NCBI GenBank assembly: GCA_019633425.1
Contig: WSUB01000179.1
Coordinates: 1-64,000 of the forward strand
Direction: 5' to 3'
DNA length: 64,000 nucleotides
Source: Tulasnella sp. 424
Lineage: Eukaryota; Basidiomycota; Agaricomycetes; Cantharellales; Tulasnellaceae
In this document: positions 22,224-32,628 of the stretch, piece after piece
Numbering within the stretch: position 1 is the stretch's first letter
Layout: every line of letters starts with the position of its first letter
Made by a program: the position numbers and the translations under genes
The notes under the pieces: model-generated
Told to the model about the DNA's origin: nothing
Seen by the model: the letters and a program-made list of their open reading frames with translations, nothing else
Database searches by the model: none

Positions 22224-22727
22224 TCACTCTACTGCATTCATCTCGACTTCCTTAGACTTTTTGGTTTCTCTTCCAAGTCCACCCGCCCGTTCGGCTTCTT
22301 CGATAGTATATGCTGGTTCTTGGAGAACTTTTACTCGCCTTTTATGTACCTGTAATCAAGAGAGTTTCACATATCCGCATAGGAAAGCAAGGTAGCGTGC
22401 TCGAACCTTGGTCTTCCAATGAGATTTCAGAGCCGTGTCGGTCTCGAAGTATCGCGCACATTCGACACAGTAGTGCTGGGCTAGACCCGGCTTTTCAACA
22501 TCCAGAGGCTGAGATTCTAACGCAAGTCGATTTTTAGGGTCAAGGTCGTGCAATTGGATCTGGTCGAGGTCTTTCTGCCGGGCCTAGGTGGAAACGCGAG
22601 ACGGGCTAGCGGTAAGCGTCGCGGAAGAGTCGAATCATGGCCGATTCAATCCACGTACCCTTGTTCGAGTGGCACGGTAAATGTGGTTCCGAGCGTGGTG
22701 AGTGCGTTTTCTTCGTTGGCGAGTCAT
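22224..22727 (-). CDS. BUD20: C2H2 zinc-finger ribosome-biogenesis factor Bud20
   Basis: A small pre-60S shuttling factor (ZNF593 in animals). Three exons were read by eye: 22727-22659 (MTRQRRKRTHHARNHIYRAT, a basic N terminus), 22583 to about 22406 (RQKDLDQIQLHDLD, then SQPLDVEKPGLAQHYCVECA and FETDTALKSHWKTK, the finger with C-x2-C and first His), and a last exon beginning VHKRRVK that supplies the second His and ends EMNAVE. The introns (GTACGT...CTAG and GTTCGA...TACAG) keep frame. Spacing and flanking basic residues match Bud20 throughout. The product is about 110-115 residues, normal for the family. The gene is easily missed because each exon is short. Confidence 0.88.
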
Positions 22728-23044
22728 GTCGAGTTGCCTTGGACTGGGTCGGAGGGAGGGCTATGGTGGTTGGCGGTCGGTGTAAATTTGCAACCTTCCA
22801 TAGAAGGAAGAAATTGCGGCGTGCGAAATAAGGGGTCCTTACATTAGCCCATCTCCGTTCTCAAGCGGTCTCAGCCATTCCGCCTATTGGGTTTAGATGA
22901 ACATGAATAAGCTATAATATTTTAGCTACTGTGCACTATATCCCAATATTTAACTCTCCCGGAACCGTACTAAGTCCTACCACTCAATCCTTGGACTACG
23001 AGGAGACCATAAATAAGATGAAACCCCCGTCATACCAAATGGGA
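22728..23044. other. BUD20 upstream region
   Basis: 318 bp between the stop of the VWA gene and the start of BUD20, both on the minus strand. No separate gene is visible. It must hold the BUD20 promoter. Confidence 0.5.
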
Positions 23045-24299
23045 TTACAAATCGAGATGATGGGTTTTGTCAATCCTTTTGTTGATACTCCCGACCAAGA
23101 CCTTGATGATGTGGCTGTCACTGATATCACCATGAAGCTTGTCGAATGGGATGGTATCGACAATGTCCTAATGGTCCATTTTGGGTTAGAACCACACTTC
23201 ATTATGGTTTGCGTTTTGGTCTCAAGTGCTCACCCGCATTTCTCCTTTTTTGACTCTACCTTGTAGGTCTCCATCGAGTTCTTGCAGTGCCTCGGTGGCA
23301 TCGTCAGCGTTCCCGACCTGGAGGAACTGGATACCGAGTTGCGTTAGAGGAACTCCGCCCTCATCTAGACGCCTGGCAAACTCAAAGATAACATCTTTGA
23401 GCCGATAGCCTTCGGGGTCGGTAGGGCGTCCTAAAACGAGACCAGCAAAGGCGGTGAGATTCAAAGAGCTGGATATCGCGTTAAGGCCAAAACGTACCGT
23501 CGGTAATGACGATATAGTTCCGCGGTTTTATGGGCGACTTCTCGTTTGCCTTTTCAGACCACGGGATAAGGGAATCAATGTAAGGAGTGATTAGCTTCTT
23601 CAAGACGCGGCCGGTGGGGGTTTTGCCCTTTGGCGAGACACGTTCGAAGAGGTCCATCACATCTCTCTCAGTCTGCAAAGTTGGGGAAAATGAACGTTAG
23701 CGGTGGAGTAGTGCTTCTTGGAAATGGACCTGATAGTTTACCCTGCAGTTCTCCCTAGAGTCTTCAGAGTTGAGAAAGTGAATATCGACCCCGTTTCCGT
23801 CGTGTTGGGTAGCCATTGCGACGACGGCTTCTAAGGCATCTCGGGCCTTTTCCCAACGGGTAAGTTCTTGTTGCTTGGCTTTTCCCTTGGGCGAGCCATC
23901 CGAGTCTGCGTCGTCATGAAGCATGGACCCGGAATCTGGAGATAAAACACATTAGGGACCATTCGAGAAGGAGGGGGAAGTTACTGAGGGCTCACCGTCT
24001 ACAATGAAGATAGTATCATAGTGGCGAAGGACGTCTAGATCTGTCTCCGCGACCGGTGTATCGAGGGTGGTCTTGGACCAGTCTCCCTTGAACGTATCTG
24101 TGGGGGTGTACTCTGGTGGTGCATCAAAGGGATTCTCGTTGACGAAGGCGCCGCTTTTGCTATCTGTTGGGTAACGCGGAGACTCTGGGGCAGAATGTTG
24201 TTGGACTGGATGGGATTGGTCCAAGGTTGGGTTGAAAGGGAACTTGGCGGCTTTGCTACTTGAAGGTTTCTTGCTAAAGCTAAACAATCCCACTAGCAT
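23045..24299 (-). CDS. von Willebrand factor A (VWA) domain protein
   Basis: The N-terminal disordered part (MLVGLFSFSKKPSSSK) contains the NPF tripeptide and a PPEY motif typical of WW-domain or Nedd4/Rsp5 ligands. The VWA domain starts LRHYDTIFIVDDSGSM with an intact MIDAS DxSxS. It continues through WEKARDALEAVV and SPKGKTPTGRVL (MIDAS Thr) to NYIVITDG (MIDAS Asp). The C-terminal part reads LTQLGIQFLQVG and LQELDGDL, and a last exon DIVDTIPFDKLHGDIS...ILVGSINKR-like ends THHLDL. This architecture is a widespread fungal family of uncertain function, probably metal-dependent ligand binding. The start at 24299 was preferred to upstream in-frame sequence because a TATATATA box lies 150 bp upstream. 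Confidence 0.82.
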
Positions 24300-24450
24300 T
24301 CGGGTATCATGTAAGTCTAGTACCGCGGTACGGAGAGAGAGACCGGTTATGAAACGTACTTTGTGAGAGGTAGGATCTGAGGTGTTGGGATAAAGGGGAA
24401 ATGATGGTAGGGATACTAATGAACACCTTCTCGCTCGCGTGAGTGGGGGG

Positions 24451-24458
24451 TATATATA
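24451..24458 (-). promoter_or_regulatory. TATA-like element upstream of the VWA gene
   Basis: TATATATA lies about 150 bp upstream of the ATG at 24299, read on the minus strand. It would also fall inside an ORF if a more upstream start were used, which argues for the internal start. Confidence 0.4.
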
Positions 24459-24810
24459 GAAAGGGTGAGACTGAGTGGCGCGAACGGCCCGACCCAACCT
24501 AAACAGGGCAAAATCCACGCAGATATAGAATCGGAGGGAGTTTATTGCTTCGTTTGTCTGTTGACGTACACGGCACACATTGTATCCAGGGGATGATTCG
24601 ATCACCTTGGCGTTCTTGAGAACAAACTGAGGCAATGGGTCGCAAGGCAGGGGAGCGAATTGATTACTGATCGGGAAAAAAGTTCACCGCCACAACTCCT
24701 TGCATCGCAAACAAACAAACCCAAACTTTCCCAAAAAGATTTGACACAGCCTCACCCCTTCCGATTTGTCCTTGCTAGCAATATCACTAAATCCCTCAAC
24801 AAGTGACTAG

Positions 24811-24826
24811 AAATTTCGCGAAATTT
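24811..24826. promoter_or_regulatory. 16-bp perfect palindrome with TTTCGCGAAA core
   Basis: AAATTTCGCGAAATTT is its own reverse complement. The core resembles back-to-back CGCGAAA boxes of the yeast SBF type, or an E2F-like TTTCGCG site, which drive G1/S genes. It lies about 510 bp from the VWA start and 660 bp from the repeat-protein start. The binding factor is inferred only from the motif. Confidence 0.4.
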
Positions 24827-25486
24827 TCTCAAGAAGTCACCGAATTTTCCCGGTCTCCAAACCACAAAGGAGAGCACTTTCCAGAAAGAGGGCAAAGTTC
24901 GACGTAATTCAATTGTTGCCGCCTTGTATCAGAAGATCATGTCTCGCGGCATGCTTGGACAGAAATATCGTTTGGTTCCTAGGCGGCACCAGGAGGTGGA
25001 TTTGATTCCGAATTCCCTTTTCCCGACGTTTCGGTGACGCGCAGGGTTCGGACTCCACAAAACGAAATGGACCCCTTTCGTCGTCAGGTCAGTGCAATCT
25101 CAAGCCGCTGCCATCATCTCCATCCTCTCGCCATGCCTAAGGCCTGAGGTTTAACCATAATAGCACCCCTGAAGCATGCAATGATCTGCGTCGCAACCGC
25201 GTTATGACGTGGACCCTCTCACCAGACGCCCGTAGCCGAAGACTCAGAGGAATTGCTCCAAGTGCTAGCTTCGATGGGGATGTTCTGCCTCGTTTTTACT
25301 GCGTGCATGGCTGGCAGAATCTTTGTTGATAGCCAATTTTTTCACCGAGACACGATGCACGCTCCACCTCCACCACAGTGATGTCATCTCTCCGAAACTC
25401 AATATAACGTCGGATTCTCCGCTTGCAAAACGTAACAACTCACTCACATCCGCTACTTCCTTACCCACTCTTCACTTCATCTCTTC

Positions 25487-27225
25487 ATGTCGTACTACGG
25501 GCACTACAGAAACCAACCAGGATGGGGAACCCCAGGGGTGAGTATCGCAAACAGCGCCCGTCGGTTTTTCGCCATTAATTCACACCTGCCCCATTACAGT
25601 ATCAAACAGCCGCTCCCCCAGGACCCGTCTTCATGCCACAGCCAGGCTGGCGGGGAAGACATTTCTATCGCGCTCAAGCAGCAGGAATTCCAGGGGAACT
25701 CGACCAAGAGTAAGCCGCTCAACCACAAAGTTGTCGGTGACTCGCTGACCCTCAACCGCACCGCAGGTTATTCGAACACGCGTGGAGAGATGGGAAACCA
25801 CGTATCGGGCGGAAGATCGTGTTATCAGAAGCTCGGAAATGGCATAGGCGGGTCTATGGTGGAGTGGTGAGTACCCTCGCTCTAATCACCAGACCGATAA
25901 GAGGCTCAAGTAGCCGTTGTCTTGTTCCAAAAGGACTTCCCCGGTCGGCTTTTGCCGCATGAGCTTGGAGCGGCTGCTGGATACGAGGCGTTCCAACAAT
26001 GGGCAATGTATGGCGGAGTCTACCGCTCAGCACTAAGGGGCGAAAAGGAGAGGGAAAAGGAAGCGCTCGCTGGCATTGCGACGGGAGAAGTAGCAAAACT
26101 TGCGGCCACGATCACTCCCGGACAGTGAGTCACCTTTCTATACACGCACAGCCCGTGCTTTAGCTTAAGGTTCATACTTCTGCTAGGCGCCGATCATTCC
26201 TTACAGAAGCTAGCGCTATCGCAATCGGCGTGGCTCTGAAGCTACGAAAGGAAGCGAAAGAGGTAGGGTGACTTGCACCTCCCATAAAGAGAATACCTAA
26301 CTAACTCGTAAATTTTAAGGATTCCGAAGACTTTGAGGAAGTCGAAGAAGAACCTATCGGACGTCGAGGGGGCCGACCAAGGCTTCGCAAGCGTCGATCG
26401 TCCTTTGCCTATGGCGATGCATTCAGCTCCGATAGCGACGGGGAACGTCTTGATGCTGCCAACCTTTCAGTACCCGGCCGTTACCCTCCTATGGCAGGCG
26501 GTGCTGGGCTCGCACTTAGATCCCCCATGATGGGGACGTCTGGCTACGCTTCCGGTCCTTCTCCTCGAACAACCACCATACTCCCGCAGGCAACTGGGGT
26601 AGCTCCTCAGGCAGGCTATGGTCAGCCAGGCGTCACTTCCAACGCTCCAGTCTCGATCCCTGCCGGCCATCGACGTATCCAATACGTGACTTCTTCCGGC
26701 CAACCGATCCAATACGTGACCTCCAGTGGCCAACCTATCATCCATGTTACGCCCAGCGCCGCCCAACAACCTCAGTATGCGCAAGCGGGACAACAACCCC
26801 AGTATGCGCAAGCGGGACAACAATATGCGCAAGCGGGCCAGCAACTCCAATACGCGCAGGCGGGACAGCAACTCCAATACGCGCAAGCGGGACAGCAACC
26901 CCAATACGTGCAAGCGGGACAGCAACCACAATACGCGCAAGCGGGGCAACAACCCCAGTACCTTAATGCTGGCTATCCTTATGGCGCAGCCACCGGAGTC
27001 GGTTCTACAGGACTCGCGGCTCAACCTCAATACGCCGTTGCGGGACAGCAAGCCATGATGCCCGGACAGCAGCAGGTCATGATGCCAGGACAGCAAGCCA
27101 TGATGCCTGGACAGCAGGCCCTGACCCAGCAATACACCGGTGCTTACGGGGCTGGTGGACAGGTTTACGGTCGACCAAGAGCGTATTCGATGGCAAGTCC
27201 TGCTGGTGTTCAGCGTGTATTCTAA
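25487..27225 (+). CDS. CipC/DUF3759-like protein with Gln-Tyr repeat tail
   Basis: The first exon (MSYYGHYRNQPGWGTPG) is followed by short exons reading GPVFMPQPGWRGRHFYRAQ, ELFEHAWRDGKPRIGRK and ARKWHRRVYGGV. A helical block follows, LPHELGAAAGYEAFQQW...EREKEALAGIATGEVAKL, which resembles the CipC/DUF3759 pattern (HE..gGAA.fEA...K...LAG.A.aEvdkL). An acidic stretch (DSEDFEEVEEEP) and a basic stretch come next. The low-complexity tail carries about eight copies of QQPQYAQAG and then QQAMMPGQQ repeats, ending AGVQRVF. A tail of this sort suggests a phase-separating or adhesive region. The function is unknown; DUF3759-like proteins are often stress-induced in other fungi. Introns all have standard GT-AG ends. 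The domain call is moderate. Confidence 0.65.
26764..26970 (+). repeat. 27-bp coding tandem repeat (QQPQYAQAG, ~8 units)
   Basis: Eight units encode QQ[PL]QY[AV]QAG or close variants. The third unit lacks 6 bp (QQYAQAG) and the last diverges to QQPQYLNAG. Because the unit is a multiple of three with no stops in several frames, long overlapping open frames appear on both strands (26726-27058 + and 26467-27132 -); they are by-products. Confidence 0.9.
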
Positions 27226-27362
27226 AAATTCTTCGATTGCTTTCGAGGGTGTCCCGATTTTTCCGTTGGGTGTCTGTTAAACCCCCCCCCCCTCTTTATC
27301 TTGGGTCATCTGGATGTACATTTAGGTATCTACGCTAGAGCTATGGCACTAATTTTGTAAAG

Positions 27363-28941
27363 TCACAATTCCTCGATGAGAGGGCCTGAACCTCTGACAT
27401 TTGGCTTGACCGTTACCCCCTCCTCCACGCCCTCGTCTCCTCTAAAATCGTTCAACTTCTTCTGTATTACTGCCAACATCAATTCCCATTCTATTGGTTT
27501 CGAAGCATATACGTGAGAAGCATAGAATTCGAGCTTTCGTTGAACGGCTTTCGAAGGTTTCGTCCCACTTCTAGACCGTCCGGAATATAGGGAATGGATG
27601 TCGGAAAGTGCGAGGAGCGCGTTTCGGAAAGGAGATCCATGAAGAGGGTTTGGTTTGTCCCTCTCGGATACGAGTGACGGTCGGAGGAGTGTTTCTGCGT
27701 CGTGCAGGAGTAATCTGAGAGTGGAGCGGGAAGCCTACACGATAAAGAAATAGGTTGAGTCAGAACAATCAAAGCACAAATGACAAAAAGTGGGAACGCC
27801 ACGGACGTCGTCTAGTCTTGAGACCACGTCTGTCCATGCACTATCAACCCCTACGAAAACGGTCGTCGACTTGGGGTTGGTCAGGAATGGAGCCGCTTTG
27901 GAAGTAATATCCTCAGCCATTATAGCGTCGTATGGTATTGAAGATGCGATTGGTGAGGTTCCTACTGAACGGGTGGCGGCAGCGTAGGCGATTCTATGAT
28001 TGAGAGGGGATGAGCATTCGCGATTTCTTAGCGCAAGCGGGAGGTGCTCACATTAAGGCAAAGACGTTGTGAAGCAAAGAAACCTTGGACGGAGGGGCGT
28101 TGTCTAAAAGCGTTTGAGGAAGCTCAAGCATTTCAGGTTCTGGTCCAAATCGCCGACCGCTGGCAGGAGGGGGATGATCATCTCCTACGGCTGGTGTCGT
28201 CCACCAAGGTAGGACTAGGGACTCGTGAATCTCGTCACTTGCGAGGAGCTCCTGCGCCCTTTCGCCGTTTGGGTCTTGAACAGTCTTGAGGAAAGCCTCC
28301 CTCTGAGAGTCGCTGAGGAGGGAGAGGATGAAATCGGGGTCGGCTGAGTCTTTAGGAAGGCGATTGGGTGAGTCTCGCAGTACAGATACCCCAATGCATG
28401 GAGTAACATACCAAGATCAATGCCCTCTAGCTTGCTGGCTAGGTCATCTTCACCGTCACTCCCGTCCACCGCGTTTTCATGTTCCGCGTCAGATCGTGCA
28501 AGGTCGTCCTCACGACTATCGTCCTCGAAGCGTTTGAGAAGCTCCATCATTCTCTTCTTTTCCCCGTCGGAGGTTGTTGCCGCGGTTCTAATTTGGTCTT
28601 CCACCTCCCGTTTGTAGAACGGTTCGGTACATTGGGAGTGAGCCTACCGCAACGCTGGTGAGCGACTGAGAGATGTACTCAGAGAAGGTATGATACCTCA
28701 GCCCTGTAGCAGTTAAGAGAGCAATATGGAATGTTACACTTGGGACATGTGTACTTTGAAAACGTTCTCTTGCAGCTATTGTGAGTCGGTCGAGTTCAGT
28801 ATTTGAAAGGCGGGGGGAGGCGATGATCAACGACAAGCTCCTTACCCACATTCCGCAGACAGGTTTGTCTTCTCCAACAGTGCTACTGTTATTTCCTAGG
28901 GCGTTTGATCTGCTAAAAGGAAGAATAATCTCTCGCTTCAT
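27363..28941 (-). CDS. ZNHIT2: Zinc finger HIT domain-containing protein 2
   Basis: A cofactor of the R2TP/PAQosome pathway that, in animals, supports U5 snRNP assembly. The N-terminal HIT finger is assembled over three exons: DKPVCGICKRTFSKYTCPKC, IPYCSLNCYRAE and AHSQCTEPFY. It requires the GTGGGT donor after GGA AT near 28850, which restores C-x2-C spacing. Next come KREVEDQIRTAATTSDGEKK and MMELLKRFEDD, an acidic linker and LASKLEGIDL. The C-terminal exons contain DSQREAFLKTVQDP, LVLPWW, PSKVSLLHNVFAL, IAYAAATRS, FLTNPKSTTV and RKLEFYAS, ending GPLIEEL. The start at 28941 (MKREIILPF) is preferred to an upstream ATG at 29031 because RPT4 starts divergently at 29067. Confidence 0.88.
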
Positions 28942-29066
28942 GGGGTACCAGCTGGTTGGTCTTTGGGTTGGTGGTGGTGAGGACCGTGGGAGCAAACAAG
29001 GACGCGCGTCCATCTCTCGACGCGCTCTCAATCTAGACTAATCCTTTCTCTTACGCTACACCACCA
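28942..29066. promoter_or_regulatory. Compact bidirectional promoter, ZNHIT2/RPT4
   Basis: Only about 125 bp separate the divergent start codons. No TATA box is evident. The two products act in protein-complex assembly and proteasome function, so shared control is plausible but not shown. Confidence 0.5.
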
Positions 29067-30722
29067 ATGGCTTCCATGGATCAACGAAGAACAGATGCTC
29101 TTACGAGCTATAGAAAGGTTAGTGACTTAGCTTGCGGATCCTCGCGACTGCGGCTCACCCAATTCACCAGAAAATGGCTGAGCATGAGCGGATGAGCAAC
29201 CAGCTGAAGCAATGTAAGAGACTTGGAGTTATTCGATCTTCGACGTTGCTGACGAACCTTCTACACCATTTATAGTGCGGTTCTCGATAAAAGACCTTGA
29301 GAAGGACTATGCCAAGACCGAAGACGACATCAAGGCGGTCCAGTCTGTAGGGCAGATTATTGGAGAAGTGCTGAAGCAGCTCGACGATGAACGGTGTACG
29401 TCCAAGCATGGCGCTCGCTACCTCTGTGTCACTCAGCCTTCCTCCTCTCAATCTAGTCATCGTCAAGGCCTCGTCAGGCCCTCGCTACGTCGTGTCCTTC
29501 CGTCCAACACTCCCTGTCGACAAGCTCAAAGCCGGTACTCGCGTGAGCCTCGACATGACGACGTTGACCATCATGCGGATATTACCAAGAGAGGTGGACC
29601 CATTGGTGTACAACATGAGCTTGGAAGACCCAGGAGGAGCTTCATTTGCTGGTATTGGTGGTCTTGGAGAGCAAGTGCGAGAGCTGCGTGAGGTCTGTCA
29701 CTTAATTCGCCCACACTCTTGGACCAAGAATCTAATTTTCTCTCTTGTTTTAGGTGATCGAGCTTCCCCTGCTCAACCCCGAACTATTCGACCGTGTCGG
29801 TATCAAACCACCAAAAGGCGTGCTTCTGTATGGTCCACCAGGTACCGGCAAGACCCTTCTTGCACGGGCGGTCGCAGCAACCTTATCGACCAACTTCCTC
29901 AAAGTCGTTTCATCGGCCATTGTCGACAAATACATTGGTGAATCTGCTCGATTGGTTCGAGAGATGTTTGGCTACGCCAAGGAGCATGAACCATGTATCA
30001 TCTTCATGGACGAAATCGACGCTATTGGTGGTCGACGGTTCAGCGAGGGAACCAGCGCGGATCGTGAAATTCAACGAACACTGATGGAGGTGAGTTATTA
30101 TGCGGTATCGAACGAAGATCATCGTGCTGATGGACGGATACTCCAACAGCTCCTTAACCAGATGGACGGCTTTGACTCTCTCGGAAAGACTAAACTCATC
30201 ATGGCTACAAATCGACCCGACACTCTCGACCCTGCTCTTTTGCGTCCCGGTCGTCTCGACAGGAAGATCGAAATTCCATTACCGAATGAACAAGCACGGT
30301 TAGAAATCTTGAAGATTCATGCTGCACCGGTGAACAAGAGCGGTGACATCGATTACGAAGCCATAGTGAAGGTATCAGGAGTTCTCTCGGTTCGAATAGA
30401 AGGATTTGTTCTGATCAGTGGATCCATACAGTTATCCGACGGCTTCAACGGCGCTGATTTGCGCAACGTCATCACAGAGGCTGGAATGTTCGCAATTCGG
30501 GAAGACCGGTAAGGCGTTCTTGGACATATTACTGAACCTTTGGTTGACCAACCCTGTTCCTCCAGCGAATACGTACTTCAAGAAGATCTTATGAAAGCTG
30601 CCCGCAAGGTAGCGGATGCAAAGAAGCACGAGAGTGAGTTCATCTTCGATCCTGGTTACGCGACATAACGCTTATTGATCTGTCCGTCACTGTTAATAGC
30701 GAAGTTGGAGTACGCCATGTAG
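29067..30722 (+). CDS. RPT4: 26S proteasome regulatory ATPase Rpt4
   Basis: One of six AAA+ ATPases of the 19S base that unfold substrates and feed them into the 20S core. The N terminus ([17 protein letters not shown]) leads to a coiled coil ([17 protein letters not shown]) and an OB domain ([15 protein letters not shown]). The AAA+ domain has Walker A GPPGTGKT, Walker [15 protein letters not shown] and second-region-of-homology [28 protein letters not shown] and VYNM upstream, and [14 protein letters not shown]...EAGMFAIR downstream, match Rpt4 (PSMC6) rather than other Rpt subunits. The C terminus (KLEYAM) lacks an HbYX motif, as expected for Rpt4. Six or seven short introns interrupt the gene, and all AAA+ motifs are intact after splicing. 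Confidence 0.96.
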
Positions 30723-30869
30723 AAATCGCGATCGTTGTCTTCAATCTTGTATTTTATAGATCCAACTTTCCTATTCTTCTCTTGTCCCACCCTTGTGGAA
30801 TAATTCAGCTGATCAAGGACTTGGGCGAGGGAACGATAAGAACATACCGGGTGCCTAGGATAACTACGC

Positions 30870-32306
30870 TTAACCGAGCAAGCCTACTGCTGGCCGTTCG
30901 AGTGCTTCGTCCAACGCAAACTCGTCCGGATCTTCATCCGTAACCAGCTGAATTACTTCTTCCCAACGACTTCCAGGAAGGCTTCCGACGCTTGCAAGAG
31001 TTATTTGTACGGAATACTAGATCAGGAGGTGAATGGACGGCCTGTCGACGAGCGGGTCTTATCGAACAACTCGTACCTGGATCTCAACGACATTCATCAA
31101 CTTCCAACTCATCTCAGCCCCCCGACGCAACCCCGATATTGAGCCTGTCACATCCCAGATCCCGCTGCCCGTCCCCCTCTCGACCTTCCAAATATCGCCA
31201 GTTGCGACAATGCTTTGGAACCGGAAGCGACTTGCAACACCGTTAATGAGGGTCGACTGGATGAGCTGGACCTTGAGTGCAGCTCGAATGGTCCTTTCAG
31301 ACAAACCGAGGTCTAGGGAAATGATGGAAGCTCGGAAGGGTATTGGGATGCCTGAGACAAAGATGAGTGGAAGCGGAAGGCCTAACTAGAAACTCGTGAC
31401 CTCGTTAGAATGCCGTCCGGCATCCGAAAATGAAGATCGAAACCCACCCTTACCACAGACCCATCTTGTCCTGAATTGGGCCTGTCCAGGTTTGCTTCCA
31501 CCATCTTCCAACGTAGCCCTTCAGTCTCCTCATCTGTTTTTCCCCCAGCAGATCCTGGTGCTACCTGAACCTCCAGCAAATGTGTCGGCGAACTTCTGGG
31601 AAGATAATAGAAGCCCGTGTTGATGGATTGGTTTCGGTGGATGCCTTGGCGGGTCATCTCGACAGCTAGAGAGTAGCGAACGTCCAGCTCGATGGAGGAT
31701 GAATAGGACGAAAACGAGGGCGGAAGAACTGAAGAGCTCCCTCGGGCATATGTTGGTAAAGGGAAGGATATGGAGAAGGTCTGAGGTGACTCGGGTCTGG
31801 GTGTAGACTCTGATGCGGACCATAAGTTCTCGGTGTGGAACAGGACGGTGCGGCGCTCGGGTGGAATGGGGATGCTTGGGTGGCTCACAACCACAATAAC
31901 CTTTCCGGTGATCTTCAACGCAAGGATGTTCAAATGAGATTGGTGGCTAAAAATGATAGAATAGAATCTAGTCACTTACCGTTAACGAAACTTCCTTCGC
32001 GTACTTGAAATCGCTGACGGTCAGAGTGCCCGTAATGATGCTATTTCGTCCATAACTTGGGATATCTGTCCCATAAATCTTTCTTCCAAGATTCAAAGTC
32101 ATGTACTTGTTACAATAGACGTATTCGGATGCAGAAATCGATGCCGCTCCATTCGATGGGCGACGCTGACGGGGTTGTGACTGAAGGGTTTGCTCCTGGG
32201 GTCGAAGTTCTGCGGAGTACGAAGGAAGTGTGACTGTTGATCCGGTGAATATGTATGGTGGCGGCGATGCGGGATCAACTGGTTCGCCTGAAGACGTTGA
32301 GTCCAT
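30870..32306 (-). CDS. Arrestin-like protein with PY motifs
   Basis: The N terminus (MDSTSSGEPVDPASPPPYIF) contains PPPY, a WW-domain ligand motif used by arrestin-related adaptors to recruit Rsp5-type ubiquitin ligases; LPSYSAE follows. Beta-rich arrestin-fold segments include YVYCNKYMTLNLGR, GRNSIITGTLTVSD, GKVIVVVS and SISFPLPTYARG. Later exons give SSSIELDVRYSLAVEMTR, LGLSERTIRAALKVQLIQS and TGSISGLRRGAEMSWKLM, and the last exon WEEVIQLVTDEDPDEFALDE ends AVGLLG. I recognise the overall pattern from Agaricomycete arrestin-like proteins. A role in nutrient-transporter or receptor endocytosis is inferred. It is tail-to-tail with RPT4 (about 150 bp apart). Confidence 0.75.
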
Positions 32307-32628
32307 GGAATGAGTAGTAGCTTGGGGAGAAGGGCAAGGGCTTGTGCACAGCCGAGAGTTCTCTTAGCGTTTGTGCCGAGGCGGGGAAACTGGCTGGCAC
32401 GTGCGTGGGTGTGTCAGAAATATCTGCGATCCTTGGGGTTGCTATTTTACTAAGGCTCGATTGTGCAGTGAAATTTAAAGCTTGCTTTGAAGTTGTAGTG
32501 GCAGTATACCTGAAAGCCTCCTATAGTGTCCATCAGGGGAATTATTGCGACGGCTGACGCAACTCGGGAACTGCTCTCAAGTGACCAAGAAGTCACGAGG
32601 CGCGTAACCTAAAGCATGGTGGCGGAGA
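32307..32628. other. Intergenic, nothing recognised
   Basis: About 320 bp between the arrestin-like gene start and the tentative 3' end of the gag-like gene upstream on the same strand. No ORF of note. Confidence 0.4.

Larger units (their letters stand above)
24300..25486. other. Divergent intergenic region
   Basis: About 1.2 kb between the VWA gene (-) and the repeat-protein gene (+). No gene is supported. It contains the TATA element and a perfect 16-bp palindrome, each listed separately. Confidence 0.5.

Noticed and set aside
26467..27132. 221-codon minus-strand ORF and a 110-codon + strand ORF over the repeat
   Set aside because: Both are by-products of a stop-free repeat; the third frame continues the spliced gene.
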